This document shows, piece after piece, positions 15,960 through 23,656 of a stretch of DNA of 37,250 bases. The stretch covers positions 1 to 37,250 of the forward strand of contig NZ_APML01000026.1 of assembly GCF_000359605.1 (NCBI RefSeq), in the 5' to 3' direction. The position numbers and the translations under genes are program-made. The notes under the pieces were generated by a model, which was not told the origin of the DNA, ran no database searches, and was given only the letters and a program-made list of their open reading frames with translations. The DNA is from Gracilibacillus halophilus YIM-C55.5 (GTDB taxonomy: Bacteria; Bacillota; Bacilli; Bacillales; Amphibacillaceae). Within the stretch, counting starts at the first letter, position 1, and each line of letters opens with the position of its first letter.

Positions 15960-16712
15960 ATGGGGCATGCCTTCATAAGCGCAGGAACAAAAGGATTAGG
16001 AATGCAAGTGGTAAAAGCTTTCCTAGATGCTGGTCATCGAGTGACGACGACATATTTTCGTGATGAGCAGAGGGCAAAAGAAATTAAAGAGCAATATGCT
16101 GACAAACAACTATTGGTTCTTCAAGCGGATGTCTGTAATAAACATGATTTACATAATGCCGTTCAACAAGCAAAAACACACTTTGGTACGATAGATTATC
16201 TCATTAATAACGCAGGACCATTTATTTTTGAAAGAAAAAAGTTGCTGGACCATTCGGAAAAGGAATGGGACCAAATGGTTCGTGGGAATTTAGACAGTGT
16301 TTATCATTTACTTACATTAACCGTTCCAGAGATGCGACAACAACAATTTGGCCGAATTGTTACTTATGGTTTTCAAGGAGCGAATACTGCTGCTGGATGG
16401 GTGAATCGATCAGCTTTTTCCGCAGCCAAAGTTGGTCTTGTTTCATTAACGAAAACTATTGCCTATGAAGAAGCCGAGAACGGTATTACCTCGAATATGG
16501 TTTGTCCAGGAGATATCGTTGGTGAGATGAAAGAAGCAACGATATCTGAAAGTCGGCAATTCGAAGACGCAAAGACACCAATCGGACGTTCAGGTACCGG
16601 TGAAGACATAGCCCGTACCGTATTATTTTTGTGCCATGAAGATTCAGATATGATAACCGGAAATGTCATGGATATAACTGGTGGAATGGATGTCATTCAT
16701 CAAAATCGATAA
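15960..16712 (+). CDS. SDR-fold protein, YtkK-like, with a degenerate active site
   Basis: A 250-residue short-chain dehydrogenase/reductase fold. The nucleotide-binding glycine motif appears as SAGTKGLG (7-14), a D at 57 follows (LQADV), and NNAG is at 83-86. The catalytic YxxxK reads FSAAK, with Phe153 in place of Tyr and Lys157 kept. The usual Ser 13 residues upstream is Gly140 (TYGFQG). Both hydroxyl donors are therefore missing, so normal ketoreductase chemistry is doubtful. A regulatory or binding role is an inference. Annotation as FabG would be misleading. ATG 15960 follows AAGGAGG. B. subtilis has a similar gene, ytkK, near ytkL; here the PspA cluster lies between them. Confidence 0.85.
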   Translation: MGHAFISAGTKGLGMQVVKAFLDAGHRVTTTYFRDEQRAKEIKEQYADKQLLVLQADVCNKHDLHNAVQQAKTHFGTIDYLINNAGPFIFERKKLLDHSEKEWDQMVRGNLDSVYHLLTLTVPEMRQQQFGRIVTYGFQGANTAAGWVNRSAFSAAKVGLVSLTKTIAYEEAENGITSNMVCPGDIVGEMKEATISESRQFEDAKTPIGRSGTGEDIARTVLFLCHEDSDMITGNVMDITGGMDVIHQNR

Positions 16713-16727
16713 AAATTTGAGTAACAT

Positions 16728-16755
16728 TGAAACTTTTTTGTTCATTGGTCGTATA
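16728..16755 (+). promoter_or_regulatory. sigma-W (ECF) promoter of the PspA cluster
   Basis: TGAAAC (16728-16733), exactly 16 bases, then CGTATA (16750-16755). This is a perfect match to the B. subtilis sigma-W consensus TGAAAC-N16-CGTA, which responds to envelope stress and also drives B. subtilis pspA. It lies 44 bases upstream of the first cluster gene. Confidence 0.85.
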
Positions 16756-16798
16756 AAAGGGTAGGAACCCTGCATAGTGAAAAGTGAGGTGCACCGAA

Positions 16799-17311
16799 AT
16801 GGGTTTTTTTTCAAAATTATTTTCAAAGAAAGAAGAAAAGCCAGAAGTTCAAAAACGTGATATACTAAGTATACAAGTAGGTGATATCATTGAGTATGAT
16901 TTAGAAGATTACGAAGTTGTGGGTAAAATTACGTATCGTCAAAGTAGTTATGAATGGATCAGTTATCAGTTGTTAAGCGCAGAACAAAACATCCTATGGT
17001 TGGCAGCTGAAATGGATGATGAACTGGAGCTGGGTATCTATAAAAAAATCCAATTACCAGATGCTACTAAATTCCCGCAAGAGTTAACGTATGATGGTAT
17101 CACGTATTACCAGGAGGAATCTGGTATAGCAAATGTCACTGGCGAAGGACGTAGTAAACGTTTAAATGGAGAAGAAGTGCAGTATGCTGATTATAATGAT
17201 GAGACAAGTGAGCATATGATAAGTCTTGAGGACTGGGGTGGAGACGTAGAAGCAAGCTACGGATACCCAATTGAGGAATACGAGATCAAAATTATCGCTG
17301 GATCATATTAA
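16799..17311 (+). CDS. DUF4178 protein, first gene of the PspA cluster
   Basis: A 170-residue soluble protein with a short basic N-terminus (MGFFSKLFSKKEEK) and a beta-rich DUF4178 domain. Landmarks are ILSIQVGDIIEYDLEDYEVV, a WISYQL segment, and a C-terminal YGYPIEEYEIKII. The family has no defined activity, but it recurs beside PspA homologues and DUF350/polyamine-synthase-like genes. The N-terminal Phe/Lys pattern could be a membrane-surface contact, which is an inference. ATG 16799 has GAGGTG upstream. It is the first gene after the sigma-W promoter, and pspA follows after 19 bases. Confidence 0.85.
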   Translation: MGFFSKLFSKKEEKPEVQKRDILSIQVGDIIEYDLEDYEVVGKITYRQSSYEWISYQLLSAEQNILWLAAEMDDELELGIYKKIQLPDATKFPQELTYDGITYYQEESGIANVTGEGRSKRLNGEEVQYADYNDETSEHMISLEDWGGDVEASYGYPIEEYEIKIIAGSY

Positions 17312-17330
17312 TATATAGGAGGAATGAAAG

Positions 17331-17999
17331 ATGTTTAAGTTTTTTAAACGCGTCAAGACGGTTGTAGGTTCAGAATTAAATTCACTGTTGGATAAAGCAG
17401 AAGACCCGGTGAAAATGTTAGACCAGTACATGCGAGACATGGAATCTGATATTCGTGAAGTCGAATCAGCGGTAGCTAAGCAAATTGCAAATGAAAAAAT
17501 GTTAAAGCGTAAGTATGATGATGCTCAAGCGCTTGTTGAAAAAAGACAAGGTCAAGCTGAAAAAGCCATTGAGTCAGGGAATGAAGATCTAGCTCGTCGT
17601 GCGTTGGAAGATAAGAAAGACCAAGAGACACAAACCGAAACGTTAAAAGAATCTTGGGAGCGAGCAAAAGCGGATTCGGAACAATTGCGTAAAAAATTAG
17701 ATGAAATGAAAAAAGAATATCAGCAAATGCAGTTGAAGAAAGATTCGTTAAAAGCAAGAGCTGAATCTGCGAAAACGAGAACTAAGATGAATCATGCCAT
17801 GTCCTCTATTGGTAATGATGAATCAAAACAAGGCTTTGAGCGAATGGAAGAAAAAGTCCTACAGTATGAAGCAGAGGCTGATACAAGTGATGATATGTCA
17901 GAGAGCAGTAAATCATTAGACGATGAATTTGAAGAACTTGAGCGAAGTGACGTAGACGATGAATTGGACGCATTAAAGAAAAAAATGAACAAAGAGTAA
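17331..17999 (+). CDS. pspA: PspA/IM30 (ESCRT-III-like) membrane-repair protein
   Basis: A 222-residue PspA/IM30/LiaH protein. It starts MFKFFKRVKTVVGSELNSLL, an amphipathic membrane-binding helix, continues with the family marker EDPVKMLDQYMRDMESDI, and then has the long coiled-coil hairpin (about 25-190) with an acidic tail. Proteins of this fold polymerise on damaged membranes and limit proton leakage. ATG 17331 has TAGGAGG at ideal distance. No PspF, PspB/C or LiaIRS genes are nearby. The partners here are DUF4178, DUF4247, DUF350 and a spermidine-synthase-like protein. A hairpin after the stop (18014-18054) may raise its dose relative to the downstream genes. Confidence 0.95.
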   Translation: MFKFFKRVKTVVGSELNSLLDKAEDPVKMLDQYMRDMESDIREVESAVAKQIANEKMLKRKYDDAQALVEKRQGQAEKAIESGNEDLARRALEDKKDQETQTETLKESWERAKADSEQLRKKLDEMKKEYQQMQLKKDSLKARAESAKTRTKMNHAMSSIGNDESKQGFERMEEKVLQYEAEADTSDDMSESSKSLDDEFEELERSDVDDELDALKKKMNKE

Positions 18000-18013
18000 A
18001 AAGAGTATATGGG

Positions 18014-18054
18014 AAGGAAAGGACCGCTTACTTACAGGTTCTTTCTTTCTTTTT
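18014..18054 (+). terminator. internal attenuator/terminator after pspA
   Basis: A 12-bp stem with two G-U pairs, AAGGAAAGGACC against GGTTCTTTCTTT, has an 11-base loop and a T-rich tail, between pspA and the lipoprotein gene. It probably allows partial read-through. Confidence 0.55.
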
Positions 18055-18103
18055 GATCATTGTAGCTTCTTCCAAGAGACTATATGTGAGGAGGTGAAAA
18101 AAG

Positions 18104-18766
18104 GTGAAACGAACCCTACTATTTGCAACGATCATTTTCTGTTTCCTTTTATTGTCTGGTTGTGGATCAGAACAATTTCAATCAATTTTTAACGAATCGG
18201 ATAATGTAGCAAAAGAAGATGTACAAGTTGATGTCTCTAAAGACAGACTGATACAACAACTGAAGAATGAGGACACATCGAATATGGAAGTATTAATTTC
18301 GAATCATTTGCCATTTGTTGAAGCTGTCGCAGGTGAAGACACGAGAGCAAATGTTTACGGAACCGATTTATTTGACGTTCAGGAATTAGCTGATCTGTTC
18401 GCTTCATTAAAACAACCTGATGAAATCAGTGAATACAAAGATAAAAAGCAGGTTTTGGTGTACAACGATAAGTTTATTGTGCTAAAAGAAAGTGAAGAAT
18501 TAGAAGGTGTAACTTTTATTGAAGTAGCAAGCGATCGATTTGTTCGAAACAACTATTCACCGAACTTTTTAACTACATACTTTTCAATTCGATTAATTGA
18601 CAGCTTGCTAGGAACGAATAATTGGGTCAATAGTCGCAGGACATATTGTAATTCCAATGATTGTTATGGTGGTTACTCAAGAGGACAGCAATACAATAAA
18701 GGCGGCGTTTCTTCCAATCGTGGAATGGGAATGTTCCGCGGTGGTGGTCCAGGATCAGGAAAATAA
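18104..18766 (+). CDS. DUF4247 lipoprotein of the PspA cluster
   Basis: A 220-residue predicted lipoprotein. A basic start and hydrophobic core lead to the lipobox LLSGC with Cys20 as the lipidation site, so the mature protein is anchored on the outer face of the membrane. The body (about 45-170) includes SNHLPFVEAVAGEDTRA and FLTTYFSIRLIDSLLG. The tail contains CNSNDC and a Gly/Arg-rich end (GMGMFRGGGPGSGK). The family is uncharacterised. The start is GTG 18104 after GAGGAGGTG. DUF350 follows 28 bases later. Its surface position makes it a candidate sensor or outer partner for the cytosolic PspA, by inference. Confidence 0.85.
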   Translation: MKRTLLFATIIFCFLLLSGCGSEQFQSIFNESDNVAKEDVQVDVSKDRLIQQLKNEDTSNMEVLISNHLPFVEAVAGEDTRANVYGTDLFDVQELADLFASLKQPDEISEYKDKKQVLVYNDKFIVLKESEELEGVTFIEVASDRFVRNNYSPNFLTTYFSIRLIDSLLGTNNWVNSRRTYCNSNDCYGGYSRGQQYNKGGVSSNRGMGMFRGGGPGSGK

Positions 18767-18794
18767 TAAATTTAATTGAAGGAGGTCTTTTACA

Positions 18795-19199
18795 TTGGAA
18801 ACGTTGATTCCGTATATTTCGACATTTGTATATTTTATAGCAGCTATTGTCATTGTATTAATTGGACTTATGATTTTCGAATGGTTAACAGCACAATATA
18901 AAGATTGGAACGAGGTGAAACAAGGCAATCAAGCAGTTGCACTCTCGATTGCAGGGAAAATTATAGGAATTTGTATCATTTTAGCGTTTGCTATTTACCA
19001 TAGTGTGGCTGTTTGGGAAACACTGATTTGGGGTGCATATGGTGTTGTTTTACAAATGATCGCTTATTTACTGTTTGAAGGTGCAACACGTAAATTTTCG
19101 GTTGAAGAACAATTGAAACAAAATAATCTCGCAGTAGGAATTATTTCATTTGGTGTTTCGGTAGGACTGGCCTTTGTTATCGGTGCATCGATTACGTAA
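18795..19199 (+). CDS. DUF350 (YjfL-type) integral membrane protein
   Basis: A 134-residue protein with four predicted transmembrane helices: YISTFVYFIAAIVIVLIGLM, VALSIAGKIIGICIILAFAI, TLIWGAYGVVLQMIAYLLF and VGIISFGVSVGLAFVIGA. The QGNQAVALSIAGKIIG segment is the DUF350 hallmark. In E. coli the relative YjfL sits beside a PspA paralogue and a glutathionylspermidine-synthase-like gene, so the association with PspA and polyamine-type enzymes spans phyla. Molecular function is unknown. The start is TTG 18795 with GGAGGT upstream. A hairpin follows (19208-19243) before the last gene of the cluster. Confidence 0.88.
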   Translation: METLIPYISTFVYFIAAIVIVLIGLMIFEWLTAQYKDWNEVKQGNQAVALSIAGKIIGICIILAFAIYHSVAVWETLIWGAYGVVLQMIAYLLFEGATRKFSVEEQLKQNNLAVGIISFGVSVGLAFVIGASIT

Positions 19200-19207
19200 T
19201 TACCTTA

Positions 19208-19243
19208 GAAACCTGACTGTTGCCTAAAATAGTCAGGTTTTCT
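19208..19243 (+). terminator. hairpin after the DUF350 gene
   Basis: AAACCTGACT (19209-19218) pairs perfectly with AGTCAGGTTT (19231-19240), followed by TTCTCGTTT. It may end most transcripts before the synthase-like gene or act as an attenuator. Confidence 0.6.
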
Positions 19244-19323
19244 CGTTTATGATGTTATGAGAGGGATTATTTGAGTCTAGCTTTACATTCATGAAAAAAA
19301 CGGTCAGTCAGGGTGAATTGAAT

Positions 19324-20877
19324 ATGGAACAGGAACAGTTGAAGCTGAGACAGAGTTATTTTATTTATTGGGCATCAGGTATTGTATCAATTTGCGGAAT
19401 TGTTTTTGAGGTGCTATTTGGGGCACTTGGTTCTTACATATTAGGAGATGGTGTGAAACAATATACTTTAACCATTTCTTTGTTTTTAACAGGGATGGGA
19501 ATCGGTGCGAGTTTGAGTGAAAAAATTACAAAACATTTGATTCTTTCATTTATATATATTGAGTTTTTCGTCGCTTTTATTGGTGGTTTTTCAAGCTTTT
19601 TAATGTTTGCTATTACAGCCTATTCGTCGAGTGGAACGGATGCTTTTTTCCTATATGCAGTGACACTGATTGTTGGTGCATTAACAGGCATTGAATTACC
19701 TATTTTGATTCGAAAAGCAAATGAAATCGGTGTGACCTTGCAAAAAAGTACAGCACGGGTTCTATTTTCCGATTATGCAGGTGGCTTAATCGGAGGGTTA
19801 TTATTTGTCTTCCTCTTACGCCCACAGCTCGGAATCGTGAAAACGGCCTTTTTTGTTGGATTAATCAATTTGACAGTTGCATTGGTTATTATTTGGTTGT
19901 TTCGTAAAGAAATCCATAAGAAATGGATCCATGCTATGATGGGTGGTTTTATTGGTTTGTTACTATTGTTAGGATTGTTTTTTGGTCAGTCATTAGCTCA
20001 ATCATTTGAGCAGAAACTTTATAAAGATCCAATCATTCATATGGAAGAAAGTGAATATCAAAAAATTGTACTGACGAAGGATCGAGAGGATATACGATTA
20101 TATCTCGATGGTTCGTTACAATTAAGTTCGATCGATGAGTATCGTTATCATGAAGTATTAGTTCATCCGACGATGTCTGCTGCAAAAGAACCAGAAACAG
20201 CTCTTGTACTCGGTGGAGGAGATGGGATGGCTGTGCGCGAGTTATTAAAATATGATAGTTTACAAGACATCACACTTGTTGATTTAGATCCAGCAGTCGT
20301 CGAACTAGCAACATCTAATGATCATTTATTAAACTTGAATCAAGGTTCATTGACAGATGAACCCCTCACGATAAAGCATCGCGATGCATTTGAATTTTTG
20401 GAGGATACAGATGCTTGGTATGATGTTATTATCGTTGATTTACCAGATCCTAATGATGAGAGCTTAAATAAATTATATACGAAAGAGTTTTACTCACTTG
20501 TTCGCAATCACCTGAAACCAGACGGGGCAGCGATGGTTCAAGCAACAAGTCCAGTATTTGCGCGAGAAGTGTATTGGACGATATCAAATACGATTGCATC
20601 AACTGGACTTCATACAAATAATTTTCATGTTGATGTTCCGAGTTTCGGTAATTGGGGATTTGTCATGGCTTCGAGACAACCAATTGACACCAACGCACTA
20701 TCTGTTGATGTTCCATCCCATTTTTTAACGACAGATATGATTTCTCGTTTAACTGAGTTTGGAAAAGATGAAGATGGAACGTTAGAAACGAATAATAGCA
20801 GCAAGGAATGGGGAGTGAATACATTAATTGACCCGATATTGATTCCGATATATGAAGATGCATGGGATCATTATTAA
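19324..20877 (+). CDS. membrane-anchored spermidine-synthase-like protein
   Basis: A 517-residue two-part protein. Residues 1 to about 230 are a polytopic membrane domain of about seven helices, with GIVFEVLFGALGSYILGD and GIELPILIRKANEIG. The rest is a Rossmann domain of the polyamine aminopropyltransferase family: LVLGGGDGMAVRELL (SAM-type loop, about 294-308), LVDLDPAVVELA, and DVIIVDLPDPNDESLNKLY, the Asp-rich acceptor region. Soluble SpeE enzymes make spermidine from putrescine and decarboxylated SAM. The membrane form is uncharacterised and the real product is unknown. ATG 19324 has AGGGTGA upstream; ATG 19291 has no site. It is the last gene of the PspA cluster. Confidence 0.88.
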   Translation: MEQEQLKLRQSYFIYWASGIVSICGIVFEVLFGALGSYILGDGVKQYTLTISLFLTGMGIGASLSEKITKHLILSFIYIEFFVAFIGGFSSFLMFAITAYSSSGTDAFFLYAVTLIVGALTGIELPILIRKANEIGVTLQKSTARVLFSDYAGGLIGGLLFVFLLRPQLGIVKTAFFVGLINLTVALVIIWLFRKEIHKKWIHAMMGGFIGLLLLLGLFFGQSLAQSFEQKLYKDPIIHMEESEYQKIVLTKDREDIRLYLDGSLQLSSIDEYRYHEVLVHPTMSAAKEPETALVLGGGDGMAVRELLKYDSLQDITLVDLDPAVVELATSNDHLLNLNQGSLTDEPLTIKHRDAFEFLEDTDAWYDVIIVDLPDPNDESLNKLYTKEFYSLVRNHLKPDGAAMVQATSPVFAREVYWTISNTIASTGLHTNNFHVDVPSFGNWGFVMASRQPIDTNALSVDVPSHFLTTDMISRLTEFGKDEDGTLETNNSSKEWGVNTLIDPILIPIYEDAWDHY

Positions 20878-20964
20878 TGGTTTAAACATCCATTCATTAG
20901 GGTAAAACGATAGAAGAGGATATTATAAAAAATGAAACTATTCATAAAAAGGAGCGGTTTTGAA

Positions 20965-21644
20965 ATGAAGGTCTCTTTCCACGGTCAATCTGTTGTTAAG
21001 GTGCAAACAGAACAACATGAAATTTTATTTGATCCATTTATCACAGGTAATGATACGTGTGACCTTGATGCTTCCAGTGAGAACCCTGATGTTATTTTAC
21101 TGACGCACGGGCATAATGATCATGTCGGTGATACCATTGATATTGCGAAACGTACGAATTGTCTAGTCGTTGCTCCGAATGAATTAGCCGTTTACCTAGA
21201 GTCAAGAGGGTTGAAGACGCATCCAATGCATATCGGTGCTCGTACACGTTTGATTTTGGCAAAGTTAAATTCACACCAGCCTTTCATGGTTCAATGTTTG
21301 TTGATGAAGATGGAAATAAAATCTATGGCGGTATGCCTGGTGGAATTTTGTTAACGACTGAGGAGAAAACCATCTATCATGTCGGTGATACGGGCTTGTT
21401 TTCGGATTTAAAACTGATTGGTGATATGAATGATATTGATATCGCCTTTGTACCTATTGGAGATAATTTCACAATGGGACCTGATGATGCTTTGATTGCG
21501 GCGGATTGGATTCAAGCGAAGAAGATTGTGCCCATTCACTATAATACCTTCCCGCTCATCGAACAGGACGGTGAAGCATTTGCTCAGCAAGTGAAGACAG
21601 GTGAAGGAATTGCCCTTCAACCTGGAGAATCAATTGATTTATAA
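20965..21644 (+). pseudogene. ytkL: YtkL, UPF0173 metallo-hydrolase, single-base frameshift
   Basis: This is a metallo-beta-lactamase-fold hydrolase of the UPF0173 group, interrupted by one frameshift. The first frame, from ATG 20965 (AAAAGGAGCGG upstream), carries [15 protein letters not shown] and the metal ligands [10 protein letters not shown], and should continue past HIGARTR. Near 21247-21249 one base appears to be missing. The rest ([49 protein letters not shown]) continues in another frame to the TAA at 21644. Restoring a base gives 226 residues, close to the usual 227. Either the gene is broken or the assembly lost a base. Apart from that indel the coding sequence looks intact. Confidence 0.9.
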
Positions 21645-21654
21645 AAATATGACC

Positions 21655-21690
21655 CTGCCCATCATAAGTCTATGAATGGGCAGTTTTTTT
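21655..21690 (+). terminator. ytkL terminator
   Basis: CTGCCCAT (21655-21662) pairs with ATGGGCAG (21676-21683), followed by seven T. Confidence 0.88.
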
Positions 21691-21707
21691 GTACATATCA
21701 TTTCATC

Positions 21708-21731
21708 GAGCTATAAATGTCTGAGCTATAA
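21708..21731. repeat. short direct repeat GAGCTATAA
   Basis: The nonamer GAGCTATAA occurs at 21708-21716 and again at 21723-21731, a 15-base period, in the gap before ytoI. Function is unknown. Confidence 0.35.
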
Positions 21732-21780
21732 TCATCTTGTTTGGACTAATACAGATATTTATTCACGTATAAAACAGTCA

Positions 21781-21816
21781 TATTCTTGGAAATGATCTAA
21801 CAAATTACCAAGAATA
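21781..21816. repeat. 9-bp inverted repeat upstream of ytoI
   Basis: TATTCTTGG (21781-21789) and CCAAGAATA (21808-21816) form a perfect inverted repeat, 18 bases apart and just upstream of the ytoI -35. No T-run follows. It may be a regulator-binding site. Confidence 0.4.
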
Positions 21817-21818
21817 AA

Positions 21819-21847
21819 TTGATTGATACAGCAGATAACTGTATAAT
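21819..21847 (+). promoter_or_regulatory. ytoI sigma-A promoter with embedded operator-like palindrome
   Basis: TTGATT (21819-21824), a 17-base spacer and TATAAT (21842-21847). The perfect inverted repeat ATACAG-N7-CTGTAT (21826-21844) fills the spacer and overlaps the -10, where a bound repressor would block polymerase. Confidence 0.65.
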
Positions 21848-21897
21848 AACAAATGAGGAAAATTTATTAGTACAGATGAAAGTATGGTGAGCAAAGG

Positions 21898-23207
21898 TTG
21901 GCTACGAAACATGAACAAATTCTGTCATTTATTGAATCATTAAAGGTCGGTAATAAAATATCTGTCCGACAAATTGCGAAGGAATTGAATGTAAGTGAAG
22001 GGACCGCTTACCGTGCCATTAAGGAAGCTGAAAATAATGGTCTTGTTAGTACTATAGAGCGTGTAGGAACGATTCGAATTGAGAGGAAACAAAAGGAAAA
22101 CTTTGAGCATTTAACCTTTGCTGAAATTATTAGTATCGTTGATGGACAAGTTTTAGGTGGACGCGAAGGTTTATATAAAACGTTAAATAAATTTGTCATT
22201 GGTGCCATGAAATTAGATGCAATGATGCGTTATACGGAGAAAGATTCGCTTCTCATCGTCGGAAATCGTACAGAAGCTCATCAATTAGCATTACAAGAAG
22301 GTGCGGCGGTCTTGATCACGGGCGGTTTTGATACGGATGAAGAAACGAAGCAATTAGCAGACGAAAAGAAATTACCGATTATTTCAACTAGCTATGATAC
22401 TTTTACGGTAGCTGCTATGATTAATCGAGCCATTTATGACCAACTAATCAAAAAAGAAATTGTAGTCGTCGGCGATATTTATAACCACTTAGAAGATACA
22501 TATTATCTCCACGCGAAAGATATGGTGAACCAGTGGTATCACTTAGAAGAAAAAACCACCCATAGCCGTTACCCTGTTGTCGATGAAAAACATAAAGTGG
22601 TCGGGATTGTAACATCCAAAGACGTTATCGGTAAAAATTCACAAACGCCTATTGATAGAGTGATGACGAAACATCCATTGACGGTATCAAAAGAAACGTC
22701 ATTAGCCTACGCTGCGCATATGATGGTGTGGGAAGGTATTGAAATTATGCCAGTTGTCGATACTCACCATCATTTAGAAGGAATTATTTCAAGGCAAGAT
22801 GTATTGAAAGCCTTGCAACATATTCAGCGGCAACCACAAGTTGGGGATACGATTGATGATATTATATCCAATTATTTTGATCAGGACGAAAATGATACCG
22901 AGTCTACGTATCAAGCACAAATCACGCCACAAATGACGAACCAATTAGGAACATTGTCACATGGTGTGTTTGTATCATTTGTGATTGAATCGGCTCGAAG
23001 GATCTTACGTCAACAGAAAAAAGGCGATTTAGTTGTTGAAATATATCCGTATATTTTATTAAACCGATCCAATTGGAGACATCGATCACCTTTGAACCCA
23101 AAATTATAGATGTGGGAAGAAAGTCAGCCAAAATTGATGTGGAAGTATTTCATGATAAAAAGATTGTAGGAAAAGCAATGTTAATGGCGCAATTAATTGA
23201 TCGATAA
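21898..23207 (+). pseudogene. ytoI: YtoI, HTH-DRTGG-CBS regulator, single-base frameshift near the end
   Basis: This is a putative ligand-sensing transcription regulator. It has an N-terminal winged HTH (SVRQIAKELNVSEGTAYRAI, about 21-40), a DRTGG-type domain (GGREGLYKTLNKFVIGAMKL), two CBS motifs (RYPVVDEKHKVVGIVTSKDV and IEIMPVVDTHHHLEGIISRQ), and a C-terminal hot-dog-like domain. TTG 21898 gives MATKHEQIL, as in B. subtilis YtoI. After KGDLVVE one A seems missing near 23040. The first frame ends falsely at 23109, while the proper tail (ISVYFIKPIQLETSITFEPK to AMLMAQLIDR) runs in another frame to 23207. Repaired length is about 436, against a family 439. CBS pairs usually bind adenine nucleotides; the ligand here is unknown. 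Confidence 0.92.
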
Positions 23208-23245
23208 AAAAACCGGCTGACACTGTTTTGATGTGTCGAGCCGGT
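23208..23245 (-). terminator. ytpI terminator
   Basis: ACCGGCT-GACAC and GTGTC-G-AGCCGGT arms (23212-23223 with 23233-23245) are followed on the minus strand by a long T-run. The plus strand has no T-run after the stem, so it mainly serves ytpI. Confidence 0.8.
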
Positions 23246-23250
23246 AATGA

Positions 23251-23556
23251 TTAGTTCGTATATGGTTGTTCGCGTTTTTTCCATTCCTTGCGGTAATGTT
23301 TATATCGTTTATATCCAGCATTCCCTTGTAAGATACCAAAAAAGAGAAAGATGATCGTAACAAATAATGCAATCCTCGTTTCGTAATATAAGTATTGGTT
23401 GATCCCAAACGCACTGATAAGAACACCGAGGGATATTCGCGCTTTGGCATTCAATAATTCTTGTTGTAAGGGATCTTGTTCACGATTAATCATCACTTTA
23501 TAATACACATATAAAATAAACGTTGCAATAATGACAATGGGTAAAATAATCATCAA
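23251..23556 (-). CDS. ytpI: YtpI-like small membrane protein
   Basis: A 101-residue protein, family length about 100. It has an N-terminal helix (IILPIVIIATFILYVYYKV), a polar segment with NAKARISLGVLISAFGINQY, another hydrophobic stretch (ALFVTIIFLFFGILQGNA) and a basic C-terminus (YKRYKHYRKEWKKREQ). Three membrane helices are likely, with the positive end inside. The function is not known. ATG 23556 is preceded by TAGGAGG. It is monocistronic, divergent from nrnA and convergent with ytoI. Confidence 0.88.
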   Translation of the reverse strand: MMIILPIVIIATFILYVYYKVMINREQDPLQQELLNAKARISLGVLISAFGINQYLYYETRIALFVTIIFLFFGILQGNAGYKRYKHYRKEWKKREQPYTN

Positions 23557-23656
23557 AAGGCCTCCTAAAACTACTTATCTCATAGCATCTATTGTAGCGG
23601 TTCAATGGAAGAAATGCTAGTACAAAATGATTTATGAGGCAAAAGGAGCGAAAAAT

